A stretch of DNA of 64,000 nucleotides from Cafeteria roenbergensis (taxonomy: Eukaryota > Sar > Bigyra > Bicosoecida > Cafeteriaceae): contig VLTN01000052.1 of assembly GCA_008330645.1 (NCBI GenBank), positions 62,001-126,000 of the forward strand, written 5' to 3'. Under the pieces are notes generated by a model. It saw only the letters and a list, made by a program, of their open reading frames with translations. It did not search any database and had not been told where the DNA came from. A program made the translations under genes and the position numbers. Positions 19,151-28,535 of the stretch are shown here, piece by piece (positions within the stretch are counted from its first letter, which is position 1; each line of letters starts with the position of its first letter).

Positions 19151-20621
19151 ATGGGTGGGACGCTCTGTGGCGGGTCGGTTTCGAGCTTCCACGGCGAGTT
19201 TATTTTGTGAGCGCTGGCTGCGGGGCACGCCGTGTCGGCGTTGCAAGGCCTTGGCAAAGCTCCCGCCAATGCGCCGCACCGTCGACTCGATGGCGCGCGC
19301 GCAGGGAGTTCAACCGTTTCGCAACGCTCCTGACCCGGATGGGGCTGACTCAGCTGGAGGCTCGGAAGCTGTACGAGGCTTACCGAGCGCTTGACACGGA
19401 CAACTCTGGAGTGATAAGCGCCGAGGAGTTTCGCGTCCGAACGTGGTGAGCTGCCGAGTGAGGGCGCGGCGCCAGGGTTGGGCAAGCAGGAGCGGCGAGA
19501 GCGGGCGCAAGCGGTTTGCCGCGGTCGGGTTCGCCACGTGCAACGCGGCAGAGCGTCCGGTGGGACTCTGGGCGCTTCCCGCAGTGCGCCCGACACGCCG
19601 TTCGCAGCCAAAGTGTACGCCATATTCGACTACCGCAAGATCGGCGAGGTGGACTTTGGCGAGTTTGTGGCTGTGGTCTGGAACTTCTGCACATACACGC
19701 CCTACACGCTCGTCTCTCTCATTTTCGACATGTACGACGACGACGGATCGGGCTCGTTGGACTTTGCCGAAGTTCAGAAACTGGTGCGCGAGCTTTACGG
19801 AATTCAGAGTGGCATAGGCGAGCCGCGACTGCTGGCTGCCCTCGAGTCGTTGAGCGGTGGCGGCATCTTCGACCGATCGCGGCCGATTCACAGAGACCAG
19901 TTTGAAACCTTTGCCATTGAGCACCCCGCAGTGGTGCGGCCCGCCCTCGACATGCAGGCAGACGTGAGACCCGACGCGCCTTCTCCGGGCGCCACAAAAA
20001 AGGCAGAGCGCCCCTTGAACTTCGCTGATTCACCCGCTGGCTCCTCGCGTGTGCTGCTGGACTGCGCAGATGCGCGTCGCCGTCGTTGGGGCGCGCTTCT
20101 GGGAAGGGCTGTCTGTGCGCCGCCACTCGCTGGACGACATGCACCAGCCCGCGGAGTTCATGGACCAGCTGAAGCACGACCGAAGCAAGACCGTGGGGGG
20201 CCTTTCCGTCGGTCCCGTTCCCCTCTCTGAGCAGGTCGCTGCCCGGCGAGCGGAGCAGTTTGAGCGCATGGCAGAGTCCAGGCAAGCTTTCATCGCGGTG
20301 TTTGGGCAGGCCGCTCTCGCCGGGGGAGTGAGCGCGACTCGGTCGTACCGTGAACTCGGGCCAGCGGGGAGAGGAGCCTCGCCTCGCAAAGGTGCGCTCA
20401 GACACCCAAACTCAAAACTAGTGGGGGAGAGGTCGCCCGCCGACGCAGCGATGGCATGCGACGACGGCGCTGCAACGAGCGAGCCCGACACGCCTCCTCC
20501 TCCTCCTCCTCCTCCTCCTCCGCCGCCGCCCGCGTGGTCCGGCCGGAGCAAGGGCGCAATGCAAGCTGCCGCTGGGGGTAATGTCAAATCACGACGCCCG
20601 CACCGGCACCGGCGGCGGTAG
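19151..20621 (+). CDS. EF-hand protein with N-myristoylation-type start
   Basis: Four exons give 375 residues: 19151-19206, 19305-19445, 19585-19963, 20070-20621. Introns of 98, 139 and 106 bases have GTGAG donors and CAG acceptors, and all phases agree. The start MGGTLCGGS has Gly2 with a small residue at position 6 and a nearby Cys, the pattern of N-myristoylation plus palmitoylation seen in calcineurin-B-like and recoverin-type sensors. EF-hand loops are visible at DTDNSGVISAEEF and DDDGSGSLDFAEV, with a degenerate one at DYRKIGEVDFGEF between them. A Ca2+-sensor role at a membrane is likely. The last 184 residues are an extension without a known domain, containing a helix (EQVAARRAEQFERM) and 13 prolines. 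The stop lies five bases from the stop of the convergent kinase gene. Confidence 0.88.
20493..20531 (+). repeat. Proline-codon (CCT)n microsatellite in the EF-hand gene
   Basis: Thirteen Pro codons (CCT repeats, then CCG/CCC) near the C-terminus. Such tracts can bind SH3, WW or profilin, or be neutral repeat expansion. Confidence 0.9.
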
Positions 20622-20626
20622 GGTTG

Positions 20627-22680
20627 CTAGCCAGCGAAGGGGTTGAAGTCGTCATCATCGGCGGCGTCAGACCCACGCGCAGCGGGTTCAGAGGCCAACA
20701 CTCCGACTGACCCGCCGCCGTCGCCAGCGCTCCCACCGGCAGCACCGCGGCCGTTGCCGCTGCTGCCCCCGCCTGCGGCGGGCGAGCGACCGGCATCCCG
20801 TTCGCGCCTGCGCACTGCCCCGGCAGGCGCCGCGCCAGGCACCTCAGACGACGCTCCCGCCGGCCCGGAGCCATGCACAGCGAGACCCAGACCATGCCGC
20901 GCAGCCCGCGGACCGCCTTCGCCGCCCGCAGAGCCGGCAGCGCCCCCCGCGCCCCCTGTGCCCCGCAGCAGGGCCTCCGCCGCCCGCACAACGTCAGCGG
21001 CCGCGGGCCGCTCTGCCGCGTTCAGGCACAGGCACGACGCCACCAGCGCGCGCAGCCCCGCCGAGTAGGCGTCTTCGGCCGGAGCGGGGAACGCTGCCCC
21101 GCCCAGCACCCGCGACAGCGTGCACGGCTGCGCCTGCGCGAAACCGCTCGCGGTTCGGCGCGTCTGGGTGTGCTTGCCGCGCCCAGCAGCGCCGGCGCCG
21201 GCGCCACTGCCCGCGCCGGTGGCTCGGGACAGCAGGCTGCCCGACCCGTCCGCTGACGCCTCAGCGGGCCTCGTCTCCTCGTCTCGCTCGCCCCTTCTTC
21301 CCCTCACCGCCGCGGAGGCGGTGGCAGCAGCGGCGCCGGACTCGTCGGGAGCGCTGTCAGGAGCAGCTGCGCCGGCGGACGCGCCGCCGGGACCCCCTGC
21401 CGCCTCGTCGATGCGCCGCCCCCCCGGCATGCGCGACTCGGCGGGCGACAGCCCCCCGTACATGCAGGCATACCCCAAGCAGCCGAGCGACCAGACGTCG
21501 CTCGCGGCCGTGACCTCACCGTCCGACGGCGGCTCCCACAGCTCAGGGGCCCGGTAGGCCATGCTGCACAGGCGGCTCGCCTCGTCCTGCAGCCGCAGCG
21601 CGTCCGACCGGCTGCAGCAGCGCACAGCGGCAGGGCCGGCTGAGCCATAGTCTATGAGGGTGATCGTGGGCAAACGATCTTCCCAGTCCGCGACCGCGCT
21701 GGAGGGCGGGGCGGGTGCGCTCCCCACGTCCAGCAGCACGTTGGCTGGCTTGACGTCGCGGTGTGACACGCCCCCCGCCCCGTGCAGGTGGGCAAGCGCG
21801 GACGCTGTTTGGGCGAGGGTCGACAGCACTTGCCGCTCCGAGAGGTGCGCCCCGACCGCGGCCTTGCTGCAGCAGGCGACAGGAAGCGGGGGGGGGCGGG
21901 GGGGGGGGGGGTGGCGTTGCGTGTGAGCGTCTCGCACTTTGCGCGGCAGCGCGGCAGCAACCGGGGACTCGAGCAACGGCCAGGCTGACAGGCCAGCGAT
22001 GCGCTGGCCCCACAGCGCTGCAGGCGCTGTGGTTTGGACCAAGCGCGAGTCAGGCCGAGGGCAGCGGCCGCCGCCGGCGAGCGGCCAAGTCACGCGTGGC
22101 AACCCAGGCAGCCGGCCCTACCCAGCGCGCCTCGAGCCGGAGCGGAGGCCCACGGCAGCCACGCGCGAGAGTCTCTCGACCCCGCCACCCCTGCACGCTC
22201 CCGCCCCTCTGCAGGCAACACGCGCTTGCCACATGGCAGGGCGCAGCGAACTCACGCTCGAATGGCATCGGCCAGTGTGCCCCCGCGCGCCAGCGGCATG
22301 AGCATGAGCACGTCTTGCGCGCCGCCCCCAACGCGCGACGGCACCACTGCTGACGCAATGAGCGGCATCAGGTGCGGGTGCGAGCCGAGCCGCTGGTGCA
22401 GCCGCACCTCGTGCTGTGCGGCGTCGAGCTGGTCTGCCGTTTGGCACACGATGCGCTTCAGCGCCAAGTGCTCCCCAGTCTCCGTGTCGGTGGCCTCGTG
22501 CACAAACGCGTAGCCGCCCTCGCCAAGGAGCCGCCCAACCAGGATCACGCGCGGCCCCACCGTCACGGTGCCGCAGCACATGGAGCGAACGACCCGCGTC
22601 GCCCAGGAGAGGATGCCGCCCTCCCCCGGCGAGGCGCCGTCCCCCCCGGGCCCGTCGCCGATGCGCTGGAACTCGGCCAT
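20627..22680 (-). CDS. STK16/NAK-type serine/threonine kinase
   Basis: Two exons (22680-22256, 21866-20627) give 554 residues. The 389-base intron has a GTGAGT donor and a C-rich tract before CTGCAG. The kinase resembles STK16/MPSK1 of the NAK family, lipid-modified kinases of the Golgi and endocytic system. Visible landmarks: a cysteine pair before the domain (SMCCGTVTV, a possible palmitoylation site), Gly-rich loop LLGEGGYAFV, catalytic Lys in LALKRIVC, HRDVKPANVLL, a DYG in place of DFG (LIDYGSA), YRAPELWEP and DVWSLGCLGYACMYG. The C-lobe has a low-complexity insertion of roughly 100 residues before a final helix region (AYSAGLRALVASCL). The chain ends DDDDFNPFAG; NPF is the EH-domain ligand typical of endocytic proteins. 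The gene is divergent from the Ost-alpha-like gene and convergent with the EF-hand gene. Confidence 0.9.
21888..21911. repeat. Homopolymeric G tract forming an intronic pyrimidine tract
   Basis: On the plus strand this is an almost pure run of G interrupted by one C. On the coding minus strand it is the poly-C part of the pyrimidine tract just before the STK16-like acceptor (CTGCAG ending at 21867). It could also fold as a G-quadruplex on the non-coding strand. Confidence 0.8.
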
Positions 22681-22933
22681 TCCGCGCGACTGCTCGGGCC
22701 GCCCCGGCTTGTTCCTGTGCGGCCCTGGCCAGTCACTCCCGGGAGACCAGCTGCGAGGCTGTGCTCCCTGGCGCGCGCAGGTAGTGCGGATGCGCGCGCG
22801 CACCAGCAGCGCCTCTGTGCCCGGGCCTCGCCGGCGTCGCTGCCGCTGCTGCAAAAGCCGAGATGCGGGCAGTGCCGCTCTGCCGGCTGCGGCGACTTGC
22901 GGCAGGTTCCGGACTGCACAGGCGCGGCCAAGG
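22681..22933. promoter_or_regulatory. Divergent promoter of the STK16-like and Ost-alpha-like genes
   Basis: 253 bases between two ATGs on opposite strands. Shared promoter architecture is inferred from geometry; no motif is assigned. Confidence 0.45.
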
Positions 22934-24828
22934 ATGAGCGAGGGCGCTGGGGACGCGACGCCCTTCGTGGAGTCGGCCCTTGCGGTTGCGCTGGGCGGCG
23001 TGATCTGCACGGAGGCCGTCGTCGTGTCCGTGGCGCTGATTGTCCGTCACTTGCAAAAGCTGTCTCGGCCCGACCTGCAGTACCCCATCGCGCGGATGGT
23101 CATGCTGGTCCCGGTCTACAGCATCGCATCTCAGATTGCGCTCACGTCGGGGCTCGTCGCGGCCCAGGCGGCGGCGACCATCCGCGACGTGTACGAGGTG
23201 CGACCGCCGCCCGAGGCTGCCCGCCTTCGAGGCCCGCCACTGCGCCTTCGCGCAGCGTCCCGCGTGCCCGCTCCGCGTGCCCAGCCCCTGCCCCCGTGCC
23301 TTCCGAGGCTGCCCCCTCGCGTGTCCGCGAGACAGGGTCGGTCGGGCGGACGGGCCCGCTGCCGTGTGTGCGCTCGTCGGCCCCGGTTGAAGCCCCCGTT
23401 TGGTTGCCGGCAGACGAGTATTCCCGCACCACGCCACTGGAGCGCTCGCGCGCGCCACCCCCGGTGCGCCGCCCGCAGGCGTACGCCGTGTACCTCTTCT
23501 TCGTGCTGGTGGTGGACTACGCGGGCGGCGAGGCTGCTGTGGTCAGCAAGTGGGGCAGCGGCTCCGAGGGCACGGTGGGACATGTCTGGCCTCTGAGCTA
23601 CTGCTGCGGCAGAGTGCCTCTGGACGCTGGCTTTTTGAGGTTTTGCCGCCGCATGATGGTCCAGTTCGTCTTCACGAAGCTTCTCGCGGCAATTCTGTCT
23701 TTGGTGATGCTGGCGGCGGGGGAGTTTGAAAACGACGTTTTTCAGTGGGTGCTCTTCACGTGGTACACCCTGTCGTACACCGCGGCGCTCTATTACCTCT
23801 TCATGTTCTACCTGGGGCTCAAGGGCCAGCTGCGCGGCCTCCGCCCGGGCGCGAAGTTTCTCGTCCTCAAGTCAGCCGTTTTTGCGACCTATTACATCGG
23901 GCTCATCATTCGGGGCCTGCCAGGGCTCGGCGGGGGCCCCGAGAAGTGGGATGCCTTTGTGACAGTTATGTGCATGGGCCTGCTAGCGCCGGCGTTCTGG
24001 GCGGCGTTCGGGTCCGCCGAGTTTGGTGTGGGGGGCGCAGCCAGCATCAGCATCGCGCACGCGGCCACGGCGGAGGAGGAGGGCCACGACTGCGGCGTGC
24101 TGACTCGCCGCGCTTGGGGGCTTTGCGACGTCGCGGGGCTCTGCCGCGACGCGCTGAACCAGTTCGACGGTCAGCGCTCGGCGTACGTGATGCAGGGAGA
24201 CTCCCTCGAGGGCCAGGCTGAGCGCGCAGCCCACATCCGGCGCATCGGCGACGCCGCCGCGGCCGCCGACGCGGCCTCCGGGGCCGGGGACCCCTCAGGC
24301 CGGGCCAGAGGAGCCATCGGGTCGGGCTACGGCGTCGGCGGGGGCGGCGCCGCCGCCGTGCCGCTCAGCTCTACCGGGCACGGCTCTGCCGGGTACAGCT
24401 CTGCCGGTTACAACTCGACGCCTCTGGCCGAGGGGGGCCCCGACGACGCGGACATCGGTGACGGCGGGAGTGACGCCTGGATGGCTGGGTCGCTGCTGAC
24501 GCCGGCCGATTCGGGGCCCGCGGGCGGTTTCGGCGCCCCATCCTGGCGCACTGGCGCGTCGGCAGAGCTGCCCCGAGGGCCAGAGGCGACCGAGCCTTCC
24601 GGGCAGAGCGGCGCGGGGCCGGGGGCGACGGCTGCGGCAGCGGCGGCCGCCACGGGAGCCGGTCAGCCTGGGGCTCAGCCGCCGGGGCGCGCCAGCGGCG
24701 GCAGCAGCGTTCTTGGCGGGAGCGGGGGCGGTACCACGGGGCGGTTCGCTGACGTCATCCACGAGGCCAGCAGCGTCAGAGCGTCGAAACACGGCACCAG
24801 CGCGCTGCCGGGGTACGGTACGGGGTGA
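22934..24828 (+). CDS. Ost-alpha/TMEM184-family multi-pass membrane protein
   Basis: Two exons (22934-23197, 23479-24828) give 537 residues. The 281-base intron starts GTGCGA and ends CCCGCAG in phase 0, joining RDVYE to AYAVYLFFVLVVDY. That junction rebuilds the family's conserved DVYEAYVIY-like segment. The protein has seven or so hydrophobic helices: VALGGVICTEAVVVSVALI, MVMLVPVYSIASQIALTSG, AVYLFFVLVVDYAGGEAA, FVFTKLLAAILSLVMLA, VLFTWYTLSYTAALYYLFMFY, FLVLKSAVFATYYIGLIIRG and a last one near 23970. This is the layout of organic solute transporter alpha and TMEM184 (formerly DUF300), implicated in bile-acid/steroid transport in animals and vacuolar function in plants. The long C-terminal tail is Gly/Ser/Ala-rich and contains a 15-base repeat. 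The substrate is unknown. Confidence 0.92.
24367..24411 (+). repeat. 15-base repeat built on the CTCTGCCGG word
   Basis: Three units with 15-base spacing (AGCTCTACCGGG, GGCTCTGCCGGG, AGCTCTGCCGGT cores) encode SSTGH-GSAGY-SSAGY in the cytosolic tail. The dispersed word has been amplified locally here. Confidence 0.85.
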
Positions 24829-25058
24829 TGATGCAGCCTAGGCGGCGTCTAGAGGTCGTGAGTGCGTGCAGCGTGGTGCTGGCCACGTGGCAAAAGAAGT
24901 TGCGATTCTGTGACACAAGCGGCGCCACCACCGGTAGGGCTTCCGATTCGTCGAAGCTGCCTCGTCGCCGGCAACACGTCGCGCCGCCAGCACACACCTC
25001 CCAGCGTCCGCCTTCACGTGGCAATCACCAGCGACTCGCGTGTCCCGTCGCTGGCGCG

Positions 25059-25382
25059 TCACATGCTCCCGCCACCAACGATGGCCCAAAGCCGGCACAG
25101 GCACCCTAGCAAGCCCGGGCTCTCTGCCAGCGAGCCCCTGACGCCAGGATACGAAAGGTCCTCTCCCAGCCCAGCTGCAGAGCCGCCCGTCCGGAACCCG
25201 GCAGAGCTGTTGAAGGCGCGCGGCATGAACGCCTTGCCGCCGCTGGCCGTTCTGCGATGACCGACGCGCGATGGACAACTGATGGGGAAGTGACCGACCC
25301 GGGATCGAAACATACACGAGGCACAAGCCTGCAGGTGCATGGCGCTCAGCCCGCGCGAGCAACGGTGGCTGATGACCGCATA

Positions 25383-25415
<33 letters not shown>

Positions 25416-27070
25416 GGCAGAGGCAGAGGCAAGCTCAGCAGAAGCCAACGCAGCTGCCAATGCAGCAGCGGCCAACGCAGCAACGGTCGCTTTGCAAGTA
25501 ACGCAGCCGGGGCCATTGCATTGAGCTCGCGTCTGTCGACTCACGTTGCCCCGAGGCGGGGTCTTGTCGACCGGCCAAACGCGGTTGATCCGGACGCCCT
25601 GCCGAAGCTGCTGGCGCCCCCAAAGACGGATCCCCTGCCTGAGAAGGGCGTTGATGGGTGCTTGATGCCCGAGAGACCAAAGGCTGTCTCTGCAAGAGCA
25701 CTGCGCGAGGTGGCTGCTCCAGAAACCGCCGACGCGAAACCGGCCGATCCTTCCAGCTGGGCCCAGTCAACGTCGCCAGGCGGCACGGCACAGCCAGGAG
25801 CTCTGCCGACCAGGGCGCCGATGGCGGGTGAGAGGTCTACCGTCCCAGCGGCGGTGGCGTGGGCTGCGTCGGCGGCAGAGGCGAAACGCACCATCACCGG
25901 GTCAAGCTCTGATGCTCTCCTGACGGCGACTGCCCGGGGCATGCCTGCCCGTTCCAGGCACGCAATGAGCGACTCCTCAGTGAAAGAGTGGTCGGGGGTC
26001 AGACCCACGATGCAGCGCCACAAGTCTCGCTCAGTGACTCCGCTCCCGCCTGCGCTTTCCCCAAGCGCAAATCCGTTGCTGCGACGACCCATCGGCGTAT
26101 CGATCCCCCGGTACGTCGAAGCCGGAGTCGGGGGGGCACCGACCCTGCCCTCTCTCGCACCCACGGCCGTTGCGGGTCCCCGGCCAAGCACTCCCGGCGT
26201 GGAAGCGCGAGCACCGGCTCCAGCGCCGGCTCCAGCGCCGGCACCGGCACCGGCGCCAGAGTCGATGCCGTCAAAGCCGCCAGCGGCACCGCCGATTCCC
26301 GCGAAACCGCGCCCTCCGCCGTCGCCCATCAGCTCGCTCATACCGAGCGGGCGGCCAGCGTGGGGGGCTCCGCGGCCGTGCGCGGGGGCGGGGGGCGACC
26401 GGAGCTGCGCGCCTGCGAGCGGCATCCCTGCGTCGGCAGCGTTGGCGGCCGCGTGGTGGGTTCCGTGGGCTCCGTACCCGACTGGGGCGTAACCGGCCGC
26501 CGGAGGCGCGCTGGGAAGAGGCGGCTGGTCATAGTCGCGCTTGCGGCGGGCACGGCTGCGGCTGCGCGACCCAGACGGGGTGCGGCCGCCGGGCGTGGTC
26601 TGAGGCCCCGGCGATGGGGCGTAGTGGCTTGGCGTGCCGGCCGGGGGGCGGCCTGAGCGCGAGAGCGCGCCACCGCTGCGGAGGACGAGGAGGGCGGTGG
26701 AAGGGAAACGGGATCTTGGGGGCAAGGGCGGAGGGGTGGGGCAGTCGTGTGTTGGGCCGGCTGGCAGGTCCAGAGAGGTGCCCGCAGCGGAATCGTGAGG
26801 CTTCGGCCTTGAGCTTGCCGCCAGCGGAGAGGCAGCGAGCTTGGGCGGCTGGAAGACCCACGGGGCGTTGCCACCCAGTCTGACGATCCACGGCGCGGGC
26901 GGCGTGCCCGTTGGCCGGGGTGCGGGGACGCCGAACGTGCGCTTGCGGCGGCAATAACGGGCGGGCGCACAGCTGCGCCGGCAAGCCGCCAGTCACCGCG
27001 ACGCCGCGATCCGTCCTGGCACCGCATTTGGCACCCATGCTCACGTGACCCTGACGCGCGTGCTTGACAT
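25059..27070 (-). CDS. FG-type nucleoporin, probably Nup35/Nup53-like
   Basis: Three exons on the minus strand: 27070-27045 (26 bases), 26675-25545 and 25251-25059, giving 449 residues. Introns of 369 and 293 bases have GTGAGC and GTGAGT donors; both are phase 2 and the phases agree. The tiny first exon encodes MSSTRVRV and is followed by GGALSRSGR. The protein is Gly/Ala/Pro-rich. A compact folded segment at ~195-270 (DLWRCIVGLTPDHSF, then PVMVRFASAADA) fits an RRM-like fold, as in Nup35/53/40. FG and GF dipeptides follow (SVFGGASSFGRA, STAFGRS), and the hydrophobic C-terminus LLGCLCRLWAIVGG could be the membrane-binding amphipathic helix of that family. The nucleoporin identity rests on this layout, not on a strong signature. 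Confidence 0.55.
25384..25413. repeat. (GCA)10 microsatellite in an intron
   Basis: Ten perfect GCA units within intron 2 of the Nup35-like gene. Confidence 0.95.
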
Positions 27071-28535
27071 CGTGCCGGCGCCTGGCAGCCAAGTGGCGCG
27101 GCACACTGAGGACAGCGGCCGACGACCAGGCGGGGTGCCTGGCTCTGCCGGCGAATGGTCCGTCGCATGTTTTGTGTTCGCGCGCTTGCGGGCTCGCAGC
27201 AGGCTCCCTGCTGCCGGTGCTCTTGCAATGGGCGCGGAGGCAGGCCTTTTGGCGTGGTTGCCGCAACAGAGGTCGCGCGCCTCGACAGCTTGCCCATTGG
27301 GCTGGAACCGCATCAGCGGCCGCGGAGCCGTGCTTGCTCGGCAGCGACTCAGCCACACAGCTCGAAACTAAACGGTGGCACCCCAACTCCGCCAAGTGGG
27401 ACGGTTCGACAGACTGCGATCTCAGACGTCAGATTGATGCCTAATAGCAGCGTCACCTTGGACGCTGCATGACATTCTGAGACGCTGCGCACTTCCGATC
27501 GGCGCAGCGCCAACGACGCCGCGGCCGACGCAAGGCACACTGGAAGCCGTGGCGCAACCCGTGGCAAACTCGGCCCGCCGCGGATGCGGGCCTTGACAAG
27601 TGCAACACTCATGGCACGCACACTCGCCTCGGAGGCACAGCCCGAGCCTCGGAGCTGCGCTGGATGGCACCACCTTGAGGCCCGAAGAGCTGGTCAGCCC
27701 GCACGGCGTCTGCCGTGGCTGAGGGCAAACCCGCGAATCGCGGCACTGCCGGAATAGCCGCACGGTGGCGTGTGCGCAGAGCTGGACCGCCACGCAGAGA
27801 GACGCGGTGAAGCGGCTGTGGCATGGCGACATGCGGCAGCTGCCGACAGGGAACGGGGCGAGGGGTGGAATGGATGCAATGGTTGCGCCGGCTCAAGTTG
27901 GCTGCACTGCCGTCCAAGGCATATCCACCCAAAGTGGCTATCCGCACAGCGAGCCGGCAAGTCTGTGCATCGAAGCTCTGCAGGCCGCGCATGCCACAGC
28001 GCCACTTGCACGACTTTTCGTCAACTGCACGCACGCGCCGCATCTCGTGGCCAAGTGCCTACTCTTGGGCCGCGGCGAGGGCTTGCCCGCGCAGGCGCGC
28101 CCCTGTCCCGCCGCGGCGCGCTGCAGCTGTGCAGCGAGGCCTCGAAACGCTCCTTGAGCTCGGGGGTGCCCCCAGCCGGAACCAGCCGCCACCGCCTCCA
28201 CCTAGTCCCCTTGCGAGAGGTGTGGCGACTCGAAGCAACGTCTCGCCCTGCGCTCACACCCGCGTCCCCATTCGGCCGTCGTGACTCCCTCCTCGGGCCG
28301 CCGCATCGCACCCCACTCGCGCCACGCCACTCGAGCGCCCAATGTGCCCGTCGCACTGGGTCTGAGATGCAGCTCTTTTGGTCGCTGCTCAACTCTGCGC
28401 AATGGAAGGCCGCCCTGTGCAAGGGGCGCCGGCGCCCGGCAGAGCCGCACACGAATTCGAATTGCAAGTGCGAGTCTCGCAGCTCCCAGCGCTGCCCGCA
28501 GGGGCGCACTGGCAGGCCCGGCCCGCAAAAAGCCA
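27071..28535. promoter_or_regulatory. Long divergent intergenic region
   Basis: 1465 bases between the Nup35-like ATG (27070, minus) and the bromodomain-protein ATG (28536, plus). Several short frames are open but show no family features, and no tRNA or other RNA gene is recognised. Isolated copies of the GGCTCTGCC and CCGGCAGAGCC words occur near 27140 and 28440. Both promoters presumably lie here. Confidence 0.5.

Noticed and set aside
27400-27430. GGTTCGA resembling a tRNA B box
   Set aside because: No matching A box, acceptor stem or cloverleaf around it.
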